Positions 1-8,747 of a stretch of DNA of 64,000 nucleotides are shown piece after piece. Made by a program: the position numbers and the translations under genes. The notes beneath the pieces were generated by a model, which saw only the letters and a list, made by a program, of their open reading frames with translations, was not told the DNA's origin and ran no database searches. Origin of the DNA: Desulfovibrio sp. (lineage in GTDB: Bacteria > Desulfobacterota > Desulfovibrionia > Desulfovibrionales > Desulfovibrionaceae); NCBI RefSeq assembly GCF_019422935.1, contig NZ_JAHZCJ010000003.1, positions 243,361 to 307,360 on the forward strand, in the 5' to 3' direction. The stretch's first letter is position 1; every line of letters begins with the position of its first letter.

Positions 1-4
1 GCAT

Positions 5-20
5 GGGCCTGCGCAGGCCC
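5..20. other. Perfect 16-bp palindrome
   Basis: GGGCCTGC is followed directly by GCAGGCCC. It lies just upstream of the aminotransferase gene and could be the end of a terminator for a gene left of the window. No T-run follows on the plus strand, so its role is open. Confidence 0.35.
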
Positions 21-42
21 CCACACAAACCAGGAGATTGTC

Positions 43-1149
43 ATGACCACGGTTTTAGGAACACTGGACCATGTGCTTCTGATGGCCCCCGGCCCCAGTC
101 CGGTTGCAGCCAACGTGCTTGAGGCCATGAGCCTGCCCACTCTCGGGCATCTTGACCCTGACTGCATCAAGGTTATGGACGCCCTGCAAGAGCAGCTTCG
201 CGCTGTGTGCAAAACACGCAATGCCGTGACGTTCCCCATCTCGGGCACAGGTTCCGCAGGTATGGAAGCCTGCTTTGTCAACCTGGTGGAACACGGCGAC
301 AACGTGCTTATTGTCAACAACGGTCTGTTCTGCTCGCGTATGATTGAAGTGGCCTCACGCCTTGGCGCGCAGGTGGACACTGTGGAATGCCCATGGGGCG
401 CGCCCATCTCTGTAGACGCGGTAAAAAAACAGCTGGCGCAGAAAAATTACAAGATTCTTGCCGTGGTGCATGCCGAAACATCCACCGGAGTGAATAATCC
501 TGTGGCTGAACTCGGCGCGCTGGTCAAAGACAGCGATACGCTCTTTCTGGTGGACAGCGTGGCTGGGCTGGGCGGCGTGGACGTGCGCGTGGACGAATGG
601 GGCATTGACGCTTTTTACAGCGGCTCGCAGAAATGCCTTTCCACTCCTCCCGGCCTTGCGCCCGCCTCGTTTTCGGAGGCAGCCATGGAGGCCATGGCAC
701 GCCGCAAAACAAAGATACCCAACTGGTATCTGGATGTGCCGCTCATCCGCAAATACTGGGAAGGCACGCCCCGTACCTACCACCATACTGCCCCCATCAA
801 TATGTACTATGGCCTGCATCAGGCCCTGGACAACCTGCTGGGTGAAGGCCTTGAGGCCTCGTTTGCGCGGCATCAGGCCATGCACGAAAGGCTCAAGCAG
901 GGCATGGGCAAGCTTGGCTTCAAGCCCTATGTGACCGAAGGGGCCGCGCCCCAGGTCAACCTCTTTGTGCCGCCCGAAGGCGTGGACGCCAATGCCCTGC
1001 GCGCCAGCCTGCGCAAGGATCACAAGATTGAAGTGGCTGGCGGCCTTGGCGCCCTGGCTGGCAAGGTGCTGCGCGTTGGCGTCATGGGCGAAGGCGCGCG
1101 CGAAGAACCCATTGACCGCCTTGTGGCGGCAGTTGCCGCCTGCCTGTAG
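43..1149 (+). CDS. Class V PLP-dependent aminotransferase (alanine-glyoxylate/serine-pyruvate type)
   Basis: 368 aa, cytoplasmic, complete for the family. It should move an amino group between an amino acid (alanine or serine) and an oxo-acid such as glyoxylate or pyruvate. Visible features are the N-terminal APGPSPV segment (about residues 15-21), HAETSTG (143-149), the cofactor aspartate in LVDSVAGLGG (Asp171) and the Schiff-base lysine in SGSQKCLS (Lys197). An AGGAG ribosome-binding site lies 6 nt before the ATG, which fixes the start. It stands alone in front of a separately promoted gene. The exact substrate cannot be read from sequence; 2-aminoethylphosphonate aminotransferases belong to the same fold and remain possible. 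Confidence 0.88.
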   Translation: MTTVLGTLDHVLLMAPGPSPVAANVLEAMSLPTLGHLDPDCIKVMDALQEQLRAVCKTRNAVTFPISGTGSAGMEACFVNLVEHGDNVLIVNNGLFCSRMIEVASRLGAQVDTVECPWGAPISVDAVKKQLAQKNYKILAVVHAETSTGVNNPVAELGALVKDSDTLFLVDSVAGLGGVDVRVDEWGIDAFYSGSQKCLSTPPGLAPASFSEAAMEAMARRKTKIPNWYLDVPLIRKYWEGTPRTYHHTAPINMYYGLHQALDNLLGEGLEASFARHQAMHERLKQGMGKLGFKPYVTEGAAPQVNLFVPPEGVDANALRASLRKDHKIEVAGGLGALAGKVLRVGVMGEGAREEPIDRLVAAVAACL

Positions 1150-1299
1150 TATACTTTAACGTCCCTGCCCCCCGGCCCATGCCTGTGCCCCTCTTGCGTT
1201 CAGGTTGACAGCCGGGGGGGCAAAACGCGTACCGCGTCCTCCGTCACCCCAAAGCGACAGGCCTTGTTTCTGTGATGATTCCATACTCCGGGGCAGCGT

Positions 1300-1329
1300 T
1301 TGACTTTTTCGCGAGCAGCACCCTATATT
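1300..1329 (+). promoter_or_regulatory. Candidate sigma70 promoter for the EAL protein
   Basis: TTGACT (1300-1305) and TATATT (1324-1329) are separated by 18 nt. This is the only good promoter-like pair in the 324-base gap between the aminotransferase and the EAL gene. It implies a leader of about 135 nt. I looked there for a c-di-GMP riboswitch and saw none. Confidence 0.45.
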
Positions 1330-1473
1330 GAATACGTTGGCTTCCTTTGGCGCAGGATACAAAGGTCGCTCTTGGTTCCGGTTTGTTCCCGACCGCAGCC
1401 ATACCACCATGAATGGGGGCACTCACAACCTTTGGCAGCACTCCCACGCCAGGAAGACCGGGGAAACCGTCAC

Positions 1474-3111
1474 ATGAAGACACTTTGCCTCCGCCTTTCC
1501 CTGCTGATGCTCCTGATCTGCTGCCTTTTTGCGGCTCTGAGGCCAGTGCAGGCAGCCACTGATGATGGCACTGCGCAGGACGCGCCCTCAGCAGCCGTGC
1601 CAACCTCCCCATCGGCATCTCCATTCAACAGCCAAGCAGGCTTGCCGATCTACCCACCGGAAGAAGAGCACTCCTTTACAGCCCGCATTGACCAGAGCAT
1701 AAACTGCTCAATTCAAAAAAGTCCCTTTAAGGTTGTTGGCGCCCTTATTGCCTTTTTCCTGGGCGTCATCATTTTTCTGCTCTACTGCCTGGGCTGCAAG
1801 TGCAGCCGCATCTGCCACATGGAAGCCCAGATGAACAAGGATGAACTGACCGGCCTGCCCAACATGGAAAAGTTCAAGGTGCTGTGCGACAGCCTCATAA
1901 CCACCCAGGTCACCTCTGACTACATGCTGCTTTCCGGTGATATCTGCCAGTTCAAGACAATCAACGACCAGTTCGGTTTTGGCATGGGCGACAGCCTGTT
2001 GCAGGCCTATGCGGCAATTTTGCAGCGTAACATTCTGCCAGAAGAGTGCTGCGCCAGAATATCCTCTGATCTCTTTGTTATGCTCCTGCGATTTGACACA
2101 TGGGAGCAGCTTTCGGGCAGAGTCCGCGAAATGGACAAGGAACTGGACGAGTGGCGGCGTAGTCAGGCGCTGCCCTACACAGTGCGCACTGTCTACGGAG
2201 CCTACCGTGTACCCAGGGAGCAGGAAAGGGACGTGCAGCTTATGCTGGATCTGGCCAACTATGCGCGGCTGGAAGCCAAACGTTCGTCTGGCATGCCCAT
2301 GGTGCTCTACAACGAGCATATGCGGCAGGAAGCTTTGCTGAGCCATGAACTGAACGGCAAGCTGGAAGACGCCCTGACCAACGGCGAAATTCAGGTGTGG
2401 TATCAGGCCAAGGTGGACATGCGCACAGGAGCCATTACCGGCAGCGAGGCGCTGGTACGGTGGAATCATCCCTCATGGGGAATGATGCTGCCGGGCAGTT
2501 TTATCCCCATGTTTGAGCGCAACGGCCTTGTGATGTCCATTGATTTTTTTGTATTTGAGCAGGTCTGCCGCAACCTGCGCAGCTGGAAAACGCGCAACCT
2601 GCCGCTGCATACGGTTTCCTGCAATTTTTCTCGGCTGCATTTTGACCGCCCCCACTTTACCCAGCGGCTTGCGGACATTGCAGACCGCTATTCCGTGCCG
2701 CGACACCTGCTGGAAGTGGAAATTACCGAAAGCGCCATCATGAACAACCCTGAAGCTGTCTGGCTACAGATTGTTCAACTGAAGGAAATGGGCTTCAAAA
2801 CGGCCATTGACGATTTTGGCGCGGGCTATTCATCCCTTGGCATTGTGCAGATGCTTGACGCAGACTGCCTCAAGATCGACCGCAGCTTCATCCAGCGCGA
2901 CCTGCCGGGGCAGCGGGCGCAGATCGTGCTCGGCAATATCATCCGTCTGGCTTCGGATCTTGGCATGAATGTCATCAGCGAAGGTGTGGAAACAGCAGAA
3001 CAGTCCGCCATTATCATGAAGCTGGGCTGCTACACGGCGCAGGGCTTTTTTTACGCCAAGCCGGAGCCTTCGCACGAATTTGAAGCAAGGCTCGCCATGC
3101 AGGGTCTGTAA
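1474..3111 (+). CDS. Membrane GGDEF-EAL protein: degenerate GGDEF, apparently intact EAL c-di-GMP phosphodiesterase
   Basis: 545 aa from the ATG at 1474, chosen because it opens a clear signal peptide (residues 1-27); the frame extends further upstream without a better start. A periplasmic Pro/Ala-rich stretch follows, then one membrane segment (about 87-108), a GGDEF domain (about 120-275) and an EAL domain (about 295-540). The cyclase signature is SSDLF (197-201) instead of GG(D/E)EF, so cyclase activity is unlikely. The EAL domain keeps EAL (325-327), Asn384, Glu416, DD (446-447), Lys467, Glu503 and Gln523, so c-di-GMP hydrolysis to pGpG is expected. The neighbouring minus-strand locus encodes type I secretion, a system often tied to c-di-GMP through Lap-type adhesins. 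That link is inference. Confidence 0.88.
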   Translation: MKTLCLRLSLLMLLICCLFAALRPVQAATDDGTAQDAPSAAVPTSPSASPFNSQAGLPIYPPEEEHSFTARIDQSINCSIQKSPFKVVGALIAFFLGVIIFLLYCLGCKCSRICHMEAQMNKDELTGLPNMEKFKVLCDSLITTQVTSDYMLLSGDICQFKTINDQFGFGMGDSLLQAYAAILQRNILPEECCARISSDLFVMLLRFDTWEQLSGRVREMDKELDEWRRSQALPYTVRTVYGAYRVPREQERDVQLMLDLANYARLEAKRSSGMPMVLYNEHMRQEALLSHELNGKLEDALTNGEIQVWYQAKVDMRTGAITGSEALVRWNHPSWGMMLPGSFIPMFERNGLVMSIDFFVFEQVCRNLRSWKTRNLPLHTVSCNFSRLHFDRPHFTQRLADIADRYSVPRHLLEVEITESAIMNNPEAVWLQIVQLKEMGFKTAIDDFGAGYSSLGIVQMLDADCLKIDRSFIQRDLPGQRAQIVLGNIIRLASDLGMNVISEGVETAEQSAIIMKLGCYTAQGFFYAKPEPSHEFEARLAMQGL

Positions 3112-3178
3112 GCCGCGCTGGCGCGCGGCTGCCAAACAGCACCACACCGCCCGAGTCTGAGAGTCCCTGGGGAAACTG

Positions 3179-4456
3179 TCAGCCTTCTGCCCTGTCCTTC
3201 ATGCTTGCGCTGATCATATCCATAAATCTGCGCGTCTGCACATCCGCATCATACGAGCGCAGCACAGTCTGCCGCGCATTGCGCCGCACATGCCCCAGCT
3301 GCGGAGCCCGCGCCAGCACGTCAGCCAGTTTTTGCGCCATGTTTTCATGATCCCAGAAGTCGCACAAAAAGCCGTTTACGCCGTCCTGCACCACTTCGCG
3401 CACGGGCGGCGTGTCTGATGCCACGACCAGTGAGCCGCAAGCCATGGCCTCAAGCAAACCGGTGGAAAACACATGCGGCGCCGCCAGATACACATGCGCG
3501 GTCGAATGTTGCAGCATGGTCCGGTATTCCTTGAGCGACCGCGCGCCAAGCAGGTGCACACGCGCCCGGAAGCTCTGGTCAATGCCCAGAATATCCACCG
3601 CGCGGCGCATGGCCTTGCCTGTCTCGGAGCATTCGGCTGGCGTATCTGTGCCGCCATTCTGCTTGCGTCCGGTCTGGGCAATATCAAGCCAGGCCAGCAC
3701 CACCAGACAGTTGGGGCGTAATTCGAGCAGGCGCGGCAGGCACTTGCGGAACTGGTCAAACCCGCGCGCGGGGTCGTGCATGGGGCCGCAAAAGGTCACC
3801 AGCTCATTGCTTGCGCATCCCCAGGAATCAGCAACGCCATCGCCTGCGGCATCGCCATCCTTTTTTTCCTCGCCGGGCAAAAAAAAGCGCGTGTTGATGC
3901 CGCTGGGCACAACCTTTATGTCGCGTTGCAGCGCGGAGGGGTACTGGGCGCGCTGCCAGAGGGAGGAGGTAACGGCAAGCTGGCATTCACCCAGCGCGTT
4001 GTATTCCCACAGATTGCAAACCCGCAGGGGGGCAAAATCCGCCGGGGGGCGAGGGTTGCCACGTGTAAAAAAGCAATGGCTCTCGCCGTTGTTGTAAAAC
4101 CAGTCGCCCTGAGCCACATAAAAAGCTTTGGGGAAGATGTCGCGCACGTAAAAACTGCCGCCCATGCTTGCCGCAGCACAGACAATATCTGGGACAAAAC
4201 CGTTTCTCCGCAGTGACAGCAGGGCGTTGCCCGCCCGCGCGCCACGCCGCAGGCGAGTTACGATTTCCTTTTCTGCCGGGTCGTCGCTTTCATAGGGCGC
4301 AGGCGGCGCCAGACGCAGCCGCCGCACACCGGGAATGGCAAGTTTTTGTCCGGTTTCTGCAAGAAACAGCACGGTATTGTTCTGGGATGCGCCAAAGGCC
4401 TGGGCAAGAGAACGGAAGCGGCCTGGAAAAACAGAATTCAAAAAAAGGATGCGCAT
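3179..4456 (-). CDS. Glycosyltransferase, GT4-like
   Basis: 425 aa, cytoplasmic or membrane-associated. It opens with MRILFLNSVFPGRF, typical of the first Rossmann strand of GT-B enzymes. The C-terminal half has the donor-binding signature (STGLLEAMACGSLVVASD, then PPVREVV) seen in the GT4 family. The likely job is transfer of a sugar from a nucleotide donor to a surface glycan or glycolipid; donor and acceptor are unknown. The start has AGGGG 7 nt upstream and lies 18 nt after the stop of the HD-GYP-like receptor gene, so the two are probably cotranscribed. A link to the type I secretion genes upstream is suggested only by this position. Confidence 0.78.
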   Translation of the reverse strand: MRILFLNSVFPGRFRSLAQAFGASQNNTVLFLAETGQKLAIPGVRRLRLAPPAPYESDDPAEKEIVTRLRRGARAGNALLSLRRNGFVPDIVCAAASMGGSFYVRDIFPKAFYVAQGDWFYNNGESHCFFTRGNPRPPADFAPLRVCNLWEYNALGECQLAVTSSLWQRAQYPSALQRDIKVVPSGINTRFFLPGEEKKDGDAAGDGVADSWGCASNELVTFCGPMHDPARGFDQFRKCLPRLLELRPNCLVVLAWLDIAQTGRKQNGGTDTPAECSETGKAMRRAVDILGIDQSFRARVHLLGARSLKEYRTMLQHSTAHVYLAAPHVFSTGLLEAMACGSLVVASDTPPVREVVQDGVNGFLCDFWDHENMAQKLADVLARAPQLGHVRRNARQTVLRSYDADVQTRRFMDMISASMKDRAEG

Positions 4457-4474
4457 TGTTAACCCCTGTACCGA

Positions 4475-6610
4475 TTAGGCGCTGTTTGGCTGAGGATCGC
4501 CAAGCAAATGCTCCAAAAAAACCATACCCGACTCTGTTTCCAGAAATGACCGTAGTGAACCAACAACCGCAGCGTCATACTTGGGCGGAGTTTCGGACAG
4601 AATATTCAGGGCATCTCCCGTACTGTGCGCCTCACGGTAGGAGCGTGGCCTCATAAGTGCACAGAAGGTATTGGCAACCGCCAGGATACGGGCATTCAGG
4701 CAGATGGCCCCATCGTCGAGGGCCAGGGGGTAGCCGCTGCCGTCCAGGCGTTCGTACATCTGGGTGATGGCCTCCAGCACAGGCAGGCCAAAATCAATGT
4801 CTGCCAGGGCCTCGCGGGCAAATTCCACATGCTGTTGCAGCGATGCCCGTTCCTGCGCCGAGAGTGCGCCTGTCTTGGTGAGCAGATCCTTGGGAAGCTG
4901 GATCATGCCCACATGCGAGAGGTTGGCTGCCGTGCGCAGGGTGGCAAGGGTTTCCGCATCGTTGCGGCCAAGCCCGCAGGCCAGAGAAACCGCCAGCTGC
5001 GCGGTAAAGGCCGACTGCCCGCGCAGATAGGTATCCACGGCTTCAATGGCCTTGACGAAAGCATTGACGGTCTGGGCGACCATCTGCTGCGAACGCTGCT
5101 GCGCCACAGCAATATCCGTCATGTCGCTGTACACCGAGACCATGCCCGAGAGTCGCCCGTTTTCATCCCGAAACGGGGTGCAGGAGGTAAGATAATAGCG
5201 CAGCTTGCCATCCACCAGCAGGGCTTCGGCAAAGCTGAACGGTTCGCCTGCCCTGTGCACGGCCAGCGTGTGGGTTACAAGGCTGCGCGCAAGCTCCATA
5301 TCCAGCTCGGAATACTTCAGCCCGCGCAGCTCTGTGGCTTTTTCCCTGCCGCACAAACGGGCAAAACTCTGGTTTGCGTAGTGGATGACGCCGTTCAGGT
5401 CGTTGAGCACAATGCCCGCCGACAGGGCGGAATTTACGCCGTCCATGATCTGCTTTTGCTGGTTGACCACCAGATAGAGCTTGTGCATCTGCTCCGCCAC
5501 AGCGCGCTCGTTACGGCTTACAAGGCTCCACCACAGGGCGGCCAACAGGCCGCCAGCCAGCGCCGCCATGATCAGTGAAGCCACAACGACGTTCTGCTTT
5601 ATGCCAGAAAATCTTTCATCAATGCGGCTCACGGGCAAGGTTTGCTCCACAAGCCAGGGCAGGTTGGGCACGGGCAGGGCAAGCCCGTATATCTCGCGCT
5701 CGCCTTCCGGCAGGCCGGGATCAATGCGTGTGCCGAGCGGCAGTTTTTCATCATGCAACGACCAGCCGGGCAAATCTGAAACGCCCGACACTTCGGTAGG
5801 CGCAATGCGTTGCAGCTTTTCACCAAAGGATTGGAGAATAAATGTATTGTACTGGCTGCCATTGCCCCCTTCGCCCGTGGCTGCGGCAGTTACAGGCAAG
5901 ACACTGTAGGTGGCCAGCAGCAGGGAAACCACCCTGTCGCCGGTTGAATCCACATACAGGGGCGCAAAAATGGGGAAGGCCATATCCATGACAAGCCTGC
6001 CATTTTCACGCCGCACAGGCATAAGAACAGGCTGTTTGCTGTTCAGGGCCTGTTGCAAAAAGGGCCGCTGCTCTTCATCAGGCGGCAGCACACCCTCAGG
6101 GGCGAGGTACATCTGCATGTCTGTATTGACCAGGCTCGCGCCGCTAAAACTGTTTTTCTCCATGAACTCACTGAGATAGTTGACCATCAGCGGAAGACGC
6201 GGCGCAAATTTTTTCAGCGTATCCCCGTTGTTGGCAAAGCCCGCCGGGGGCATCATATCTGCTTCGACTCCGGCCTGACCTTGTCGGGCCATCTGCAGCA
6301 TATCCGTGGCGGACACGCCCGCGCTGGCGACCTCTGCGGCGAACAGCCGCAGCATATCCTGCGTGACAAAAACATTTACCTGACCGGCAAGGGTGCCGGA
6401 CCACACGGTGAGCAGGGCCACCTTGCCCGAGGCCTGGGAGTTCATGTCCTGCCCCATTTCGCGCAGCAGGTGGGCGCGCGAATCATGCAGGTACCAGCGT
6501 GCAAAAATAAAAATCAGGCAGAGCGCCAGCACAAACAGTGCCGACATGGTCAGCGCCGCCTTGCGGTTGCGCTGGGCTACGCCTGGGAGAGTCAGTTCTT
6601 GGGGTGCCAT
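4475..6610 (-). CDS. Membrane receptor with extracytoplasmic sensor, PAS and degenerate HD-GYP domain
   Basis: 711 aa. Membrane segments at about 20-38 and 341-363 flank a periplasmic region of about 300 residues (dCache-like by position). A PAS domain follows (about 385-500), then an HD-GYP-like domain (about 510-690). The GYP triad (Gly626-Tyr627-Pro628) and DGSGYP context are kept. The HD pair reads SHVGM (565-569) where HDxGK is expected, the HHE ligands read MYE (618-620), and the usual Asp near the end is Asn647. The domain is therefore expected to be catalytically dead and to act, if at all, as a c-di-GMP binding or protein-docking output. AAGGA lies 7 nt before the ATG. It follows the HlyD-like gene by 108 nt and precedes the glycosyltransferase. 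Confidence 0.82.
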   Translation of the reverse strand: MAPQELTLPGVAQRNRKAALTMSALFVLALCLIFIFARWYLHDSRAHLLREMGQDMNSQASGKVALLTVWSGTLAGQVNVFVTQDMLRLFAAEVASAGVSATDMLQMARQGQAGVEADMMPPAGFANNGDTLKKFAPRLPLMVNYLSEFMEKNSFSGASLVNTDMQMYLAPEGVLPPDEEQRPFLQQALNSKQPVLMPVRRENGRLVMDMAFPIFAPLYVDSTGDRVVSLLLATYSVLPVTAAATGEGGNGSQYNTFILQSFGEKLQRIAPTEVSGVSDLPGWSLHDEKLPLGTRIDPGLPEGEREIYGLALPVPNLPWLVEQTLPVSRIDERFSGIKQNVVVASLIMAALAGGLLAALWWSLVSRNERAVAEQMHKLYLVVNQQKQIMDGVNSALSAGIVLNDLNGVIHYANQSFARLCGREKATELRGLKYSELDMELARSLVTHTLAVHRAGEPFSFAEALLVDGKLRYYLTSCTPFRDENGRLSGMVSVYSDMTDIAVAQQRSQQMVAQTVNAFVKAIEAVDTYLRGQSAFTAQLAVSLACGLGRNDAETLATLRTAANLSHVGMIQLPKDLLTKTGALSAQERASLQQHVEFAREALADIDFGLPVLEAITQMYERLDGSGYPLALDDGAICLNARILAVANTFCALMRPRSYREAHSTGDALNILSETPPKYDAAVVGSLRSFLETESGMVFLEHLLGDPQPNSA

Positions 6611-6718
6611 ATATTTTCCTTCATCTGGCGGCGCGTCTCAATAAATCTGTACAGGAGCATCAACCCTTGAAAGGCTGGCTTACGGCAGGCTAAAGCCTGG
6701 TCTGCCCGCATTTTAGCT

Positions 6719-8677
6719 CTAGCGCTCGCGCAGGGCGTTCTGCTTGGCCTTGAGAATGGGCTTAAGCAGATAATCCAGCACGGTTTTTTTGCCGATCATA
6801 ATGTCTGCCGTCACCACCATGCCCGGCATGATGGGCAGAGATTCGTTGTGGTAGACAATGGCGTTTTTCTGGGTGCGGATTTTTGCAAGATAAAAGTGCT
6901 CGCCCCTCTTGTCTTCGATGGTATCGGCGCTGATGGATTCAAGCTTGCCCTCAAGGCCGCCGTAAATGGAAAAATCATAGGCCGAAACCTTGACCATGAC
7001 ATGCTGCCCAGGACGCAGAAAGGCCACATCCTGTGGTTTGACCTTGGCCTCCACCACCAGAGTGTCGTCAAGCGGCACAAGGTCCATGATGGGTTCGCCG
7101 GGTTTGACCACGCCGCCCACGGTGGAAATGTATATCTGCTTGACCGTGCTGCGCACGGGAGCGCGCAGTTCTGTGCGGGTTACGCGGTCGCGCCCTGCCG
7201 AAAGATTTTCGCGCAGTGAATTAAGTTCCTGCCTGCGTTTGTTGATTTCGTCAGTAACAGCCGCGACCTGCTCTGCCCTGCGGGAGGCAATGCGCTGCTT
7301 GGATTCATCCGCTGCGGCCTTGGCCTTGGGTATTGTGGCGGCAAGGGAATCTATCTGGCCTTGCAATTCCACAACCTTTTGCTGCATGCCGAGGTATTCC
7401 AGCTTGGAAAAGTTGTTGCGCTGCACAAGGGCGTAAGCCGTGTTCTTTTGCTCAATGGAAAGCTCGAGGCTGCGGTCGAGCTGCACCTTGCGGGCAGTCA
7501 GCTCTTCCACATCATGCAGGCGCTGCACATACTGGGACTGTAGAACATCAATTTCCGCATTGAGCTGGTCGCGGCGGCTGTGCCAGGCATTTTCCTGATC
7601 CTGAATGATCTGGTGAATGCGTCCCAGCATGCCCGCCTCCACCCTGCGGCCAATGACCTTTTCTGCCCACATGTCAAAATTTTCTGGAAAAACAGGCGGA
7701 TCGCCCCTGATTTCAGCTTCAAGGCGGATAATGGCGAGGCTGTTTTCCATGGCCTTGTTCACGGCGTCGCGGTAGGCGCTTTCGGCCATCTCATTGTCCA
7801 GTTGCGCCAGCACCGCCCCCTTGTCCACAATCTGCCCTTCGTGCACAAGCACTGCGCGCAGGATGCCGCCCTCGAGGTTCTGGATAGTCTGGGTGCGCTG
7901 CGAACCAACAACCGAACCTTCCGCATGAGTCACTTCATCCACGCTGGCAACAGCCGCCCAGATGATCAGGCACAAAAAAAACGCGCCGACGCTGATGGAC
8001 AAGGCGCGAACGCCGAACCTGGGCCGCCGGGCAAGGGCCGCGTCCACCTCGTTGGCAAAAAGGATATCATCGGGCGTCAGGCCACGCAGGGGGGCGTCCA
8101 TTGCTGCGAACAGGCCGGGATTGCCCTGCTGTTGGCCACCCATCATGCCACCGGCGCCCTGCTGGTCACCCTTGCCCAAAATTCTGTCTACAGTTTCACG
8201 CACTGACTGGCGCAGGCTTTTATCCGGGTGCTGTTCATGCTCCCCACCCAGCAGCAGCTGACGCAAAAAAAGCTCAATATTGCTCGGTTCTTTCTTTTTG
8301 GCGGCAGCGTCCAGCCCCAGAGGCTGCATGTCGCCGCCATTATGGCCCAGATCGGCAATCAGCGCGTCCAGATCGGGCAATTTGGCAGTTCCACTATTCG
8401 CCCCGGCCCCAGAAGAGGCGGCTACATCAGGATCAACAGATGTTTCCCGCACATTCTCGCTACCGGGCATGGCTGGCAGGGGCGCGTCAACATTGGGCCG
8501 TGAAAAATGCGAGCCAAAGGGCATGCCCGGCATAGCACCCGACTGCGGAAAGACCGAAGGCTCCACGCCAGGAGGCAAAAGCACATCAGGCTTTGACGTG
8601 CCGTCTTGCGCCCCTATTTTCTGTTCTGACCGATTTTCTGCGTCGGTCATATCCATAATTTTCTGTGGCAACTGCAT
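6719..8677 (-). CDS. Type I secretion membrane fusion protein, HlyD/LapC family, with long N-terminal tail
   Basis: 652 aa inner-membrane periplasmic adaptor that should bridge the ABC exporter and the TolC-like channel. A single membrane segment lies at about 226-245, followed by a lipoyl/barrel half-motif (EGSVVGSQRTQTIQNLEGG), a long coiled-coil hairpin (about 290-500) and the HlyD C-terminal signature around AYDFSIYGGLEGKLESI. The N-terminal cytoplasmic part is about 220 residues, Gly/Pro/Asp rich and low complexity. Family members usually have only a few tens of residues before the membrane segment. The start is supported by GGAG and AGGGG just upstream. The gene begins 70 nt after the ABC exporter ends and is surely in its operon. 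Confidence 0.9.
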   Translation of the reverse strand: MQLPQKIMDMTDAENRSEQKIGAQDGTSKPDVLLPPGVEPSVFPQSGAMPGMPFGSHFSRPNVDAPLPAMPGSENVRETSVDPDVAASSGAGANSGTAKLPDLDALIADLGHNGGDMQPLGLDAAAKKKEPSNIELFLRQLLLGGEHEQHPDKSLRQSVRETVDRILGKGDQQGAGGMMGGQQQGNPGLFAAMDAPLRGLTPDDILFANEVDAALARRPRFGVRALSISVGAFFLCLIIWAAVASVDEVTHAEGSVVGSQRTQTIQNLEGGILRAVLVHEGQIVDKGAVLAQLDNEMAESAYRDAVNKAMENSLAIIRLEAEIRGDPPVFPENFDMWAEKVIGRRVEAGMLGRIHQIIQDQENAWHSRRDQLNAEIDVLQSQYVQRLHDVEELTARKVQLDRSLELSIEQKNTAYALVQRNNFSKLEYLGMQQKVVELQGQIDSLAATIPKAKAAADESKQRIASRRAEQVAAVTDEINKRRQELNSLRENLSAGRDRVTRTELRAPVRSTVKQIYISTVGGVVKPGEPIMDLVPLDDTLVVEAKVKPQDVAFLRPGQHVMVKVSAYDFSIYGGLEGKLESISADTIEDKRGEHFYLAKIRTQKNAIVYHNESLPIMPGMVVTADIMIGKKTVLDYLLKPILKAKQNALRER

Positions 8678-8747
8678 GCCCCTTCTCCAAAAACCGCTGG
8701 GCGGTCATTTAAACAAAAAGCCAAGGCTCTTCAGCAAAACCGAATTT

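Noticed and set aside
1150..1473. c-di-GMP (GEMM) riboswitch before the EAL gene
   Set aside because: The leader has none of the conserved GEMM blocks; only a promoter-like pair is visible.
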